A stretch of 7,812 nt of DNA from Tiamatella sp964451715 (GCA_964451715.1 CAYVIZ010000046.1:1-7812), one strand, 5' to 3'. Shown: positions 1 through 6,874, numbered from the stretch's first letter. Notes: generated by a model not told the origin, from the sequence alone. Translations and numbers: made by a program.

Positions 1-359
1 AGAGTATACAGGGGGTCAAGGGATGCTGAGGGATCCTGGAATACGTATGATATCTCTGAACCCCTTATCTTACGGAGCTCCTCCTCGCTGAGGCCCAGCA
101 AGTCTACTGGCTCCCCGTTGAGCCCGTAGTATATTACTCTCCCCTTCTCTATCCTCCCCGGGGGACGTATAAGCCCGGTGAGAGCCTTGGCCGTGACGGA
201 TTTCCCGCAGCCAGTCTCTCCGACGAGGCAGTATGTTTCTCCACGGCATATCTTGAAGCTTACACCATCTATAGCTTTTACTACACCAGCATAGGTGTAG
301 AAGTTTATGTATAAGTCCCTCGCCTCTATCAAAGGTTTACAATCTCTTTCCCCGCTCAC
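1..359 (-). CDS. dppD: Oligopeptide/dipeptide ABC transporter ATP-binding protein, N-terminal part (DppD/OppD-like), runs off the left edge
   Basis: Only the first 119 codons are present; the reading frame is open to base 1. It begins MSGERDCKPL. A Walker A motif GETGCGKS lies at residues 47-54, and a Q-loop with the FQDP core (Gln108) near residue 107 is followed by SASLDP, which is characteristic of the DppD/OppD/DppF family. Tyr23 sits where the A-loop aromatic is expected. Signature, Walker B and H-loop lie outside the window. The start is GTG at 359-357, overlapping the TGA of the upstream permease gene as GTGA. A GGAGGTG Shine-Dalgarno site lies 7 bases upstream, inside the end of dppC, which indicates translational coupling. 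Family knowledge: the protein hydrolyses ATP on the cytoplasmic face to drive import through DppB/DppC, usually paired with a second ATPase (DppF), which would lie further left. Family assignment is firm; the substrate (peptide, or sugar as in some archaeal Opp-type systems) is not determined. Confidence 0.93.
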   Translation of the reverse strand, partial: MSGERDCKPLIEARDLYINFYTYAGVVKAIDGVSFKICRGETYCLVGETGCGKSVTAKALTGLIRPPGRIEKGRVIYYGLNGEPVDLLGLSEEELRKIRGSEISYVFQDPSASLDPLYT

Positions 360-1543
360 TGTCCTGCACCTCCGCCAGCAGCGGGCTTCTTCTTCACCTT
401 GAACTCTATGCTTCTACGCGTCTTGGGATCCAACACGTCTCTTAAGGTGTCCCCTATAAGGTTGAAGCCTAGAACCGCGAGCAGTATGGCTAGTCCGGGG
501 AAGAACACTAGCCACCACGCGTTGGGGAAATAGGCCGAGCCATCGTATATTATTCTACCCCAGTCGGCTATAGGCGGTACGGCTCCCACGCCTAGGAAGC
601 TCAGTCCTGCCTCTGTCAGTATGACTCCTCCAAAGTCGAGTGTTATATACACAAGTATAGGGCCGAGTATGTTAGGGAATATGTGCCTAAGGAGTATCCA
701 CCTAGTAGGTATACCCAGGGCCCTCGCCGCCTCAACGTAAAGGTTCTCCCTCGCCCCGAGGGTCATCCCCCTCACCAGCCTTGCATAGCCCGGCCACCAT
801 ACAAGCCAGAGGGCCACAATAACGCTGACCAAGTAAGACATTGCACCGACGTGCTGTGGCTGCAGAGCGAACAGCTTTAGGAGAATCGATGCAACCGTCT
901 TATGGGAGGATAGAAAGCCTGAGATCCTGGTAGGGAGTACTGCTGAGAAGGCTATTGCCAGTATAAGCCCGGGGAATGATAGGAACATATCGGTTATCCT
1001 CATTATAAGCTCGTCTACCTTCCCCCCATAGTAGCCTGAGACTAGCCCTATTATTATACCTATCCAAGGACCTATTGCCATGACGAGTATCGACACTACG
1101 AAGCTGGTTCTAGCACCGTAGAGGAGCCTGCTCCATAGATCCCTGCCATAGTCGTCTCCACCTAGGAGGAGGGTGTGATTGCCTGGTGTAAGCCCGAACT
1201 TTGTGGCGAGCAGGCTGTTGGGTATACTGATTACCGTACGTGGAGGTGCCAGGTATGAGTTCTTGTCGAAGAACTGGAGCGGTATATCATACCTGAAGGG
1301 GGCGAGGTATGGGCCTGCAAGTGCGACTATAACATATGCGATGACGAGCACAAGGCCTATTATGCCTGGGATAGACCTGTTGAACGCGTAGAACATCAAT
1401 TTCCACTCGTCTATCCTGCTCTTGTTCCTCTCCCTCCATCCGGGCCTGATTTTCTCGGCTATAGCTGAGAAACCATCGATCATCTTGTCTGAAAGCTTGT
1501 CTAGGAGCTTCTTCTCGTACACCTCGTCTATGCTGCCCAACAC
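356..1543 (-). CDS. dppC: Oligopeptide/dipeptide ABC transporter permease DppC-like
   Basis: A 395-aa integral membrane protein. A hydrophilic N-terminal region (residues 1-55) precedes TM1 (about 57-76). The DppC hallmark GDDYGRDLWSRLLYGARTS lies at 129-147. Several further membrane segments follow (about 148-170, 190-203, 236-252, 293-312, 344-365). The EAA loop is at 270-290 (VEAARALGIP, then RHIFPN), followed by GLSFLGVG at 313-320. The tail is basic then Gly/Ala-rich (KKKPAAGGGAGQ). It should form the transmembrane heterodimer with DppB, with the EAA loop docking on the ATPases. The start is taken as GTG at 1543, because GAGGTG lies four bases upstream and the frame begins 19 bases after the dppB stop. 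At 395 aa it is longer than typical bacterial DppC (about 300 aa). The excess comes from the N-terminal tail and an insertion of roughly 30 residues near 203-233 between two membrane segments. Confidence 0.93.
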   Translation of the reverse strand: MLGSIDEVYEKKLLDKLSDKMIDGFSAIAEKIRPGWRERNKSRIDEWKLMFYAFNRSIPGIIGLVLVIAYVIVALAGPYLAPFRYDIPLQFFDKNSYLAPPRTVISIPNSLLATKFGLTPGNHTLLLGGDDYGRDLWSRLLYGARTSFVVSILVMAIGPWIGIIIGLVSGYYGGKVDELIMRITDMFLSFPGLILAIAFSAVLPTRISGFLSSHKTVASILLKLFALQPQHVGAMSYLVSVIVALWLVWWPGYARLVRGMTLGARENLYVEAARALGIPTRWILLRHIFPNILGPILVYITLDFGGVILTEAGLSFLGVGAVPPIADWGRIIYDGSAYFPNAWWLVFFPGLAILLAVLGFNLIGDTLRDVLDPKTRRSIEFKVKKKPAAGGGAGQ

Positions 1544-1562
1544 TATGCACCTCAGCCGCGAA

Positions 1563-2507
1563 TCAGTACCTAACTCTGGGATCTATGAATGCGTAGAGTA
1601 TATCGACTATCAGGTTGACGGTCATATAGACTAGTGCCACGAAGAAAACCGATCCCACTAAAGCTAGGTAGTCGAAGTTGTGTATTGCCTGAAGCATATA
1701 CCTTCCCAGGCCGGGCAGGCCGAATACTGTCTCGGTTATAGGTGCCCCACCTAGGAGGCCGCCGAACATTAGGCCCAACACGGTAACAACCGGTATCAGC
1801 GCGTTCTTCAGCACGTGCCTGTAGAGCCTCATCCTGCTGAAGCCTCTTGCCTCGGCGTACTCTACGAAGTCGGAGCTCATGCTGTCGAGGAATGAGTTCC
1901 TGACTATCCTAGCTACGACTCCTATACCGGCGAAGCCTAGAACGAAGCCTGGCAGTGTGTATCTTGCAAGTATCTGTGATAATGTGTGGAAGTCTAGTTT
2001 TATTGTTGCGTCTATGAGTGGTATACCTGTTATGCTGTAGGGTGGAGTGGGGGTTCCTGCAAGCGTTATCCACCCCAGCTTGGTGAAGAAGAGGAAGATA
2101 AGCAGGTAGGCTATCCAGAATATGGGTGTAGAGACTCCTGTAAGTGCTAGTATTCTCACTATGGTATCTATCCAGCTGTCCCTTCTTAATGCTGCGAGTA
2201 TTCCTAGAGGTATTCCTATGAGAACTATGAAAGTGAACCCAATCAGTGTTAGCTGGAAGGTTACAGGGAAGTATCTCTCAAGATCGTACCATATGTAATG
2301 ATGTGTTACCGGGCTGACCATCTCGTTCTTGAAGAGCTTAGTCATGATGAAATAGTATTGGACGAGAATGTTATCGTTGAGGTGATACTCTTGTTTTATC
2401 CTCTCAACGACCTCAGGCCTCGCCTTCTCCCCTCCAGCCCATAGCTGGGCGGGGTTAGCGGGTATCACGGCGGCTATGAGGAAAACAATAAACGTGACGC
2501 CTATCAG
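1563..2507 (-). CDS. dppB: Oligopeptide/dipeptide ABC transporter permease DppB-like, N-terminus lost in assembly gap
   Basis: The visible 314 residues begin inside TM1 (LIGVTFIVFLIAAVIPANPA), so about 10-20 N-terminal residues including the start codon lie in the adjacent N block. This is a DppB/OppB permease. After TM1 comes the extracellular loop with KQEYHLNDNILVQYY, matching the family's 'LGLDxPxxxQY' region. Membrane segments follow at about 82-105, 117-142, 183-200, 235-255 and 284-305. The EAA-type loop is at 213-240 (DFVEYAEARGFS, then RHVLKNALIPVVT), the hallmark ETVFGLPGLGRYM is at 259-271, and the C-terminus is the typical DPRVRY. It pairs with DppC to form the import channel. An apparent continuous frame joins it to the binding protein through the Ns, but the two are separate genes. 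dppC starts 19 bases downstream. Confidence 0.92.
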   Translation of the reverse strand: MIGVTFIVFLIAAVIPANPAQLWAGGEKARPEVVERIKQEYHLNDNILVQYYFIMTKLFKNEMVSPVTHHYIWYDLERYFPVTFQLTLIGFTFIVLIGIPLGILAALRRDSWIDTIVRILALTGVSTPIFWIAYLLIFLFFTKLGWITLAGTPTPPYSITGIPLIDATIKLDFHTLSQILARYTLPGFVLGFAGIGVVARIVRNSFLDSMSSDFVEYAEARGFSRMRLYRHVLKNALIPVVTVLGLMFGGLLGGAPITETVFGLPGLGRYMLQAIHNFDYLALVGSVFFVALVYMTVNLIVDILYAFIDPRVRY

Positions 2508-2607
2508 NNNNNNNNNNNNNNNNNNNNNNNNNNNNNNNNNNNNNNNNNNNNNNNNNNNNNNNNNNNNNNNNNNNNNNNNNNNNNNNNNNNNNNNNNNNNN
2601 NNNNNNN
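2508..2607. other. Assembly gap of 100 N between the binding protein and dppB
   Basis: Exactly 100 N bases. By common scaffolding convention this means unknown length, not a measured 100 bases. The left neighbour lacks the DppB N-terminus and the right neighbour lacks the end of the binding protein. If the binding protein has a normal C-lobe, the true gap should be at least roughly 300-400 bases: about 80-100 residues of C-lobe, an intergenic space and about 15 residues of DppB. Because 100 is not a multiple of 3, the shared frame across the gap is chance. Confidence 0.99.
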
Positions 2608-4865
2608 GCCTGCTCTACACTGTTGTACATGCCGTAGTCGAGCACGCTAAACTTTGTGCCGCCATAGAATAGTGGGCCGGCATAGTTGTCTGGGTCAAGG
2701 TAGTCTGGAGCCCATCCTATTATGTATACATCGAAGTCGCCCTTCTCGGTCTTGCCGAGTAGTGTCGGCCACTCTAGAGACCTCACCGTCACCTGGAATC
2801 CTAGCTGGCCCCAAGTGGTCTGGAGCAGTGTTGCTATTTTCTCTCTCTGAGTGTTACCCGTGTTATACCATATCTCGAAGCTGTACTTGGCCGGGTCTAT
2901 TCCTGACTTCTGTATTAGCTCCATCGCCTTGTTGAGGTCGAATGTATACTTGGTCACTATGTTATCGTTATGGCCGGGGAACCCGTCTGGTATCACGCCG
3001 TATAGCCTTGCAAGGTAGCCAGCGTATACAGTGTCCTTTATCTCGTCGAAGGGTATAGCATACATTAGAGCCTGTCTTACCAGTTTGTTGTTGAAGGGCT
3101 CTTTGTTAGTGTTGAGCACTATGTAGATTATCGTAGGCTCCTTCAGGCCTGACTCGACTTTTATCTTGTGGCTGCTTCCCTGGTACTGGTAGCCGTCTAT
3201 GTCCTTCAGTCTGTCAAGGGGTATGGCACCCGTATCCGCCTGCCCGGCCTTCAGTATCTCTATCCTGGACACTGCGTCGTCGTTTATCAGGTATATAACC
3301 TGCTTGTGCACTGGTACGCCATTGGATCCGTAGGGCTGGGTGTTCCACAGGGTCTTATTCCAGTAGTAGGGGTTGTATTCTAGCACTATGTAGCTGTTCT
3401 CCTGGTACTCTTTCACATAGTAAGGCCCGGTGCCGACGGGATACTGGTGTAGGTACAGGTGAGTGGGCTCCTGTTCTCCTGTGCCTATGTAGTTGGCCCA
3501 TGCGGCAGGGTTCTTACCGTTCTGGCTTGCCTGGAGTGCCTCCTGGTACTTGCCCTGGAGCTCCTCCACGTTGTCGAAGAGGTACTTCATAGGTATGACT
3601 GACACGAAGGGGTCTGAGAGGATGCTCAGTATGGCACCGTAGGGATAGTTGAGCTTCAGCTTCACTACGCCTGCAGTCTCACCGTTGTATCCGAACATTG
3701 ATAATAGATCCTGCAGGCTGGTCGGGTTACCGCTCTTGCCGTTGTATTCTGCTGTTATCTTTCCAGACTGTAGCAGCTGGTTGAACTCGTCCTCGCTGAG
3801 CACGCTGCTTGCATTAGAGTCTATGAACTCGGTTATCATCCAGCTGGGGTCTAGCTGTAGCCTGGCTATCCTCCATATGGAGAACAGTACGTCAACAGCG
3901 TTTATATCGTACGTCTTTTGATGCCATGGGTCATAAGCCTTTACTCCTCCCCTTATAACGAAGTACCACTCTGTTCCATCCTTGTTGTGGGCCCAGGCAA
4001 CTGCTAGGTCGGGCTTGACGTGCTCGGTATCCTCCTTCCAGTAGGTTAGGAGGGCGTCTCCTATGTTGTGCCATATGGCCCAGCCGAATGTCTCATAGTC
4101 TGCTGCGGGGTCGAAAGTGTCGGGCCAGCCGTGTGTTACTATTACGTATGTGCTCATGTTGTTGGCGTAGTTCCCTATTCCTATGTCAACGTTGGGGGCA
4201 TCGTTGTCCTCCCATATCAGGTCGAACCTCTCAGCTAGTGTGGGATGATAGTATCTGCCGTGCACCCAGTCCCAGTAGTTGCGTACGAATATGTACTGCC
4301 CAAGCCAGAGGGTTGGAACCTCCTCGTTGCTGAGCTTATATATAGCCTCGTATAGCTGGTATCTAATATTGGGGTCAGTGGCCTTCCTAGCGGCCATGAT
4401 AAGCGCGTCAACGTCGTGGTTCCTATAGAACGCCGGATCTATGTCCACGAAGCCTGTAGAGTTCTCCACGGGCTTTGTCTTCTTATCGTCTACAGTGTAT
4501 GCAACGGCTATTATAGGCTTCCCACCGGGTATCTGGGGTACATGGGCCCCCTTAGGGCCTACTACCACGTATGCATTGCTGGTCTCTATTACCATGGCCT
4601 CAGGACCTGTGAATGTCTGCGTGGATGTTGTCGTAGTCTGTGAGCCTGTCTCCGTGCTGGTCTGGCTCGTGGTACCGCCGCCTGTCTCGGTAGTGGTCGC
4701 GGCCCCGCCGCCCGTCTGCGTAGTCGTCCCGGCCTGGCTCGTAGTAGTAGCTCCACCTCCTCCGCCTCTGGTGGCTACATATGCTCCGGCGATTATGATT
4801 ATGATCACTATAACAGCTATGGCTATAGCGGCATTCTGGCTTATTCCAAGCCTCTTCCTCGCCAT
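2608..4865 (-). CDS. dppA: Membrane-anchored extracellular solute-binding protein, family 5 (DppA/OppA-like), C-terminus lost in gap
   Basis: 752 residues are visible before the gap. The order is: cytoplasmic MARKRLGISQ; one hydrophobic anchor at 12-31; a Gly/Thr/Ser/Gln stalk at about 32-86; a segment at about 141-220 that resembles the C-terminal lobe segment of family-5 binding proteins (FYRNHDVDALI, ATDPNIRYQLYEAI, EEVPTLWL, VHGRYYHPTL); then the normal core from about 239 (YVIVTHGWPDTFDPAADYE) through VGTGPYYVKEY (477-487), EPFNNKLVRQALMYAI (589-604) and FDVYIIGWAPDYLDPDNY (711-728). It should sit on the outer face of the membrane and deliver peptides or sugars to DppB/C. Start choice: ATG at 4865 has a strong GAGGTGG site 8 bases upstream. 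An in-frame TTG at 4898 would extend it by 11 residues but places that site inside the gene and has no comparable site of its own. The first gene of the operon; family assignment is secure, substrate unknown. Confidence 0.9.
4206..4445 (-). other. C-lobe-like module placed near the N-terminus of the binding protein
   Basis: Residues about 141-220 of the binding protein. The pattern N-x-D-V-D-A-L-I, then A-R-K-A-T-D-P-x-x-R-x-x-L-Y-E-A-I, then E-E-V-P-T-L-W-L, then V-x-G-R-Y-Y-x-P-T-L matches what normally closes a family-5 solute-binding protein ('NPEVDaLI..AR..tDp..R..ly..i..i..e..P.i.l....v.g.yynP'). Here it precedes the normal N-terminal start of the fold (THGWPDTFDPA, residues 245-255). 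The match is by motif recognition, not by a search. The equivalent C-terminal position falls in the assembly gap, so duplication and permutation cannot be told apart. Confidence 0.6.
4614..4760 (-). repeat. Low-complexity Thr/Gly stalk repeat in the binding protein
   Basis: This codes residues about 36-84, a degenerate repeat built on TTTxTGGG and TTSQ units between the membrane anchor and the folded part. Such Thr/Ser-rich stalks are common in archaeal surface binding proteins and are often O-glycosylated; glycosylation here is inference. The repeat is imperfect at DNA level (ACTAC/ACGAC/ACCAC variants). Confidence 0.75.
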
Positions 4866-4872
4866 AGGTAAA

Positions 4873-4880
4873 ACCACCTC
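4873..4880 (-). promoter_or_regulatory. Ribosome binding site deciding the start of the binding protein
   Basis: On the minus strand the sequence is GAGAGGTGGTTTTACCTATG. GAGGTGG complements the archaeal 16S 3' end and is spaced 8 bases from the ATG at 4865. This favours ATG 4865 over the in-frame TTG at 4898. Confidence 0.7.
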
Positions 4881-4898
4881 TCGTTTATTTTTGTTCAA

Positions 4899-4911
4899 GA
4901 CCTTTTAGGTC
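4899..4911. promoter_or_regulatory. Candidate operator: perfect inverted repeat GACCT-TTT-AGGTC
   Basis: A 5-base perfect inverted repeat with a 3-base spacer (GACCTTTTAGGTC), lying just downstream of the predicted start site of the dpp operon and upstream of the GAGGTGG ribosome site. A repressor dyad at this position would fit archaeal regulation, but the repeat is short and could be chance. No regulator gene is visible nearby. Confidence 0.3.
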
Positions 4912-4937
4912 GGGATTAGAATATATTATGGGATTCC

Positions 4938-4952
4938 TTTTAATAAATATTT
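4938..4952 (-). promoter_or_regulatory. Probable TATA box of the dpp operon (divergent region)
   Basis: Read on the minus strand this is AAATATTTATTAAAAGG, an A/T-rich archaeal TATA-like element preceded by GAAA as a BRE-like purine run. A start site about 25 bases downstream would be near 4918, giving a leader of roughly 50 bases before the binding-protein ATG. A second, weaker candidate on the same strand is ATAATATAT (about 4921-4929). The same A/T block reads TTTTAATAAATATTT on the plus strand and could also serve the divergent 5033 gene. Position inferred from sequence only. Confidence 0.5.
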
Positions 4953-5032
4953 CAACCACATATAGAGTAGAATCGGGTACAGAGTAGGCTGGCGCAAGAG
5001 GGATACAATATACAGTCCGGGAGGAGGGAGTA

Positions 5033-5593
5033 GTGGAGGCGGCTAGAGGCATAGCAATACCATACAACACTGTCAAAATAAGAGATGCTATACTAGGATT
5101 CGACAGCTTCTTCTGGGACCACACAGAAATAAGGGCACGTAAGGTGCTTATGATAAGGCCCGTAGACCAGCTTGAAGACTCTGTGGAACCCGGATATATT
5201 GCCCTCAAGCCGAAAACCCTTGTAGGATCCCAGATAAGGGACCTAGTAGAGCTCAGGGACGAGATCGCCCATACCGAGTACCAGAGAGCAATAAAGCTAA
5301 ACAAGTGGAGACTCCGCAGATTCATAGGACTACCCTCATTCAGGAAGAAGGTAGATGAAACGCCTGACGGGGGAGAGGATAGATACGCGTATCTAGTGTT
5401 AAGAGCGCTGCAACTAGAAGACGCAAAGCCCTGGGGGACTACATGGCTTAACCTAGTTGTACATATCAGTGAAAAAGGCATCGTGGCCGCTTCTAGGAGG
5501 GGTGTTGACAAGTATTATACGTGGCTTGCCGGGCATGATAAGGTATTCCACAGAGCCCTACTCTCAGTCCTCAACATAGGAGTACAAGCCTAG
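5033..5593 (+). CDS. Hypothetical protein, 186 aa, basic and helix-rich
   Basis: Not recognised. The start is taken as GTG at 5033, with a GGGAGGAGGGAG ribosome site ending just upstream; the next in-frame Met is residue 40, which would discard a good-looking N-terminus. The protein has no signal peptide or membrane segment and no cysteines, so it is probably soluble and cytoplasmic. Residues 65-98 form a likely long basic amphipathic helix (RDLVELRDEIAHTEYQ, then NKWRLRRFIGL), followed by a charged loop (RKKVDETPDGGED, 104-116) and a second mixed region with LVLRALQLED and a Trp-containing stretch (134-164). The basic helix would suit nucleic-acid or protein binding, but that is only a suggestion. 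It is transcribed divergently from the dpp operon, and codon use resembles its neighbours. A 208-codon frame on the opposite strand overlaps it and is judged spurious. Confidence 0.8.
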   Translation: MEAARGIAIPYNTVKIRDAILGFDSFFWDHTEIRARKVLMIRPVDQLEDSVEPGYIALKPKTLVGSQIRDLVELRDEIAHTEYQRAIKLNKWRLRRFIGLPSFRKKVDETPDGGEDRYAYLVLRALQLEDAKPWGTTWLNLVVHISEKGIVAASRRGVDKYYTWLAGHDKVFHRALLSVLNIGVQA

Positions 5594-5599
5594 CGTTAC

Positions 5600-5609
5600 A
5601 ATTTATAAC
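5600..5609 (+). promoter_or_regulatory. Probable TATA box upstream of the 94-aa gene
   Basis: AATTTATAAC, a good match to the archaeal TATA element, lies in the 64-base gap between the two plus-strand genes. Initiation about 25 bases on would be near 5630, leaving a leader of roughly 27 bases before the ATG at 5658. This suggests the 94-aa gene has its own promoter and is not simply read through from the 186-aa gene. Confidence 0.6.
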
Positions 5610-5657
5610 ATGAACCCTTAACCCTGTTAGATGTACAGCATTCGATAAGGGTGGCGT

Positions 5658-5942
5658 ATGGTGGAGCTCGTCTACAGGTATCCCGTATCGGGGGAGCAAT
5701 ACCAGCGCCTGATGGAGTTTATCGAGAACTATGCGGGCAAGATGTTCTACGGTAGAATGGACCTGCTCTTCAAGCTCTTCCAGCTTCTCAGATTGGAGGA
5801 GCACAGTATAGGACTCAGGGCGGACTCCGTCGAGCTCGTGATCCCTAGCGGTGAGGAGGGGTTCATAGTGCTCGACTCAGGGTGGACTATAAGAATATAC
5901 ATGGACAAGGAGGGGTACTGGGTCGGCGTAATGAGGCCCTGA
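5658..5942 (+). CDS. Hypothetical protein, 94 aa
   Basis: Not recognised. ATG start at 5658 with a GGGTGG ribosome site 3 bases upstream; GTG at 5661 is a possible alternative that changes only one residue. The protein has no signal peptide, membrane helix or cysteine. The first half is predicted helical and hydrophobic/charged (EQYQRLMEFIENYAGKMF, then LLFKLFQLLRLEE, residues 13-48). The second half reads as beta strands (SVELVIPS, GFIVLDS, WTIRIYMD, YWVGVMRP, residues 57-94). This alpha-then-beta layout suggests a small folded cytoplasmic protein. It is followed after 23 bases by the small cysteine-rich gene in the same direction, so the two probably form one transcription unit from the TATA box near 5604. 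Confidence 0.8.
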   Translation: MVELVYRYPVSGEQYQRLMEFIENYAGKMFYGRMDLLFKLFQLLRLEEHSIGLRADSVELVIPSGEEGFIVLDSGWTIRIYMDKEGYWVGVMRP

Positions 5943-5965
5943 AGCGGGTAATGGGAGGGATGGCT

Positions 5966-6127
5966 ATGGATGAATACGTGTGCGAATGCAAGGTGAAGTG
6001 CCTGGTCAGCGTGGAGGCTGAGAGCAGGGAGGATGCTGTGGCGGAGGCGGAGGAAGCCGCACTCCTCGACTGCGATGAGATAGAAGGCGTCGAGGAGTGC
6101 GTCTGCAGCCCGGTAGAGGAGGAGTAG
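5966..6127 (+). CDS. Small acidic cysteine-rich protein, 53 aa
   Basis: Not assigned to a named family. The frame could start earlier (ATG at 5882, 5951 or 5960), but GGGAGGG at 5953-5959, six bases before ATG 5966, favours this start; the 5882 start would overlap the previous gene out of frame. The protein begins MDEYVCECKVKCLVSVEAES. Cysteines at 6, 8 and 12 (CxCx3C) and at 36, 45 and 47 (Cx8CxC) make six in 53 residues. The VSVEAESREDAVAEAEEAAL stretch (14-33) is a beta strand followed by a helix; the 'vEAeSreeAv' wording resembles small beta-alpha-beta proteins of the DpnD/PcfM-like type (resemblance only). Strongly acidic (EEE end). The paired cysteines could bind Zn or a metal cluster, which is inference. 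Its stop lies 15 bases from the stop of the convergent ABC-2 permease gene. Confidence 0.7.
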   Translation: MDEYVCECKVKCLVSVEAESREDAVAEAEEAALLDCDEIEGVEECVCSPVEEE

Positions 6128-6142
6128 CCTAAAGAGGGGTTT
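6128..6142. other. 15-base convergent intergenic space
   Basis: The stops of the plus-strand 53-aa gene and the minus-strand ABC-2 permease gene are 15 bases apart. The space has no stem-loop and no poly-T run of more than three, so transcription of one gene probably runs into the other. No terminator can be supported. Confidence 0.6.
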
Positions 6143-6874
6143 CTAGGGCGTCATAACCTCCTCGAGGAGCCTCCTCGAAACCATGAACAACGCCGCCGTA
6201 GTTATGAAGAGGACTATGAGAGAAGTATACGGGTCCACCAGGTCCCATGTATTGTATAGTGAGTATCTTAGCGCCTCGGTCGCGTATAGTGAGGGGAAAA
6301 GATAGGCGGCGGGCTGGAGGAGGCCGGGCATCAGGATCCTAGGTATAACCATGCCCCCGAGGAACACCATGAGGAAACGGGCTAGGTTCAGTACGGCGAC
6401 ACCCTTAACGGGCTCGAAGCGGAGTGATATAGCGGTGGATAAGAGCGAGTAGTTCAAGGCAACTATGATCACCGCCGCGGAGAAGAATAGCGTGTGGAGG
6501 AGGATGACGTGTCCCGTGAGAAGCCGTACAGCAGTGACTGCGAGGAGGGAGCCGAGGACACCGTAGAGCACGCCGCCCAGCGCCTTCGCCGCCAGGAGCT
6601 CATCAACACTCAAGGGGGAATAGACTAGCCTCTGCAGCGACCCGTTCATCTTCTCGAAGCTCACCGCCACCTGAGCCATGCTGGTGGATGAGAAGAGGAG
6701 AGCGACACTGAACATGCCCGGCACAACAACGTCTTCTCCATAGGCTTTAGCGCTGAATGAGAGGAGGACTATTATTGCCAATGGGAAAAGGAAGCCCCAG
6801 CTCAGAACGGGCGCCTTAGAGTAATACTGCCTCAGATCCTTCTCGAATACAATCAGTATCCTGGAAGCCATCAT
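6143..6874 (-). CDS. ABC-2 type transporter permease, six-helix
   Basis: 243 aa from ATG 6874, which overlaps the upstream ATPase stop as ATGA; GTG at 6880 (two residues longer) and ATG at 6871 are alternatives. Membrane segments lie at about 24-42, 50-71, 98-119, 126-147, 164-180 and 217-234. The family-typical stretch FEKMNGSLQRLVYSPLSVDELLAAKAL (73-99) is the 'E..GTLE.L..sPvs..e.l..K' coupling region of ABC-2 permeases, and GGMVIP (173-178) precedes the re-entrant part before the final helix. It should form a homodimeric channel for export (drug, lipid, small peptide or similar) with the ATPase encoded just upstream. No substrate can be named. Convergent with the small cysteine-rich gene. 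Confidence 0.88.
   Translation of the reverse strand: MMASRILIVFEKDLRQYYSKAPVLSWGFLFPLAIIVLLSFSAKAYGEDVVVPGMFSVALLFSSTSMAQVAVSFEKMNGSLQRLVYSPLSVDELLAAKALGGVLYGVLGSLLAVTAVRLLTGHVILLHTLFFSAAVIIVALNYSLLSTAISLRFEPVKGVAVLNLARFLMVFLGGMVIPRILMPGLLQPAAYLFPSLYATEALRYSLYNTWDLVDPYTSLIVLFITTAALFMVSRRLLEEVMTP

Noticed and set aside
4866..4898. In-frame TTG start at 4898 for the binding protein
   Set aside because: It would put the strong GAGGTGG site inside the gene and has no comparable ribosome site of its own.
4441..4908. 155-codon plus-strand frame with Val/Pro runs
   Set aside because: It is the antisense of the Thr/Gly stalk and anchor of the binding protein; the low-complexity VVVAPPPPP composition is a by-product.
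4885..5511. 208-codon open frame on the minus strand opposite the 186-aa gene
   Set aside because: Ser/Leu/Thr-rich composition typical of an antisense shadow. It overlaps the dpp promoter region and has no domain; the plus-strand gene has the better ribosome site and composition.
5882..5965. Upstream extension of the 53-aa gene to ATG 5882
   Set aside because: It overlaps the 94-aa gene out of frame and reads as non-protein-like sequence; the ribosome site lies just before ATG 5966.
6158..6169. Perfect 12-base palindrome CTCCTCGAGGAG
   Set aside because: It lies within the 3' end of the ABC-2 permease gene and results from Leu-Leu-Glu-Glu codons (CTC CTC GAG GAG); no regulatory context.
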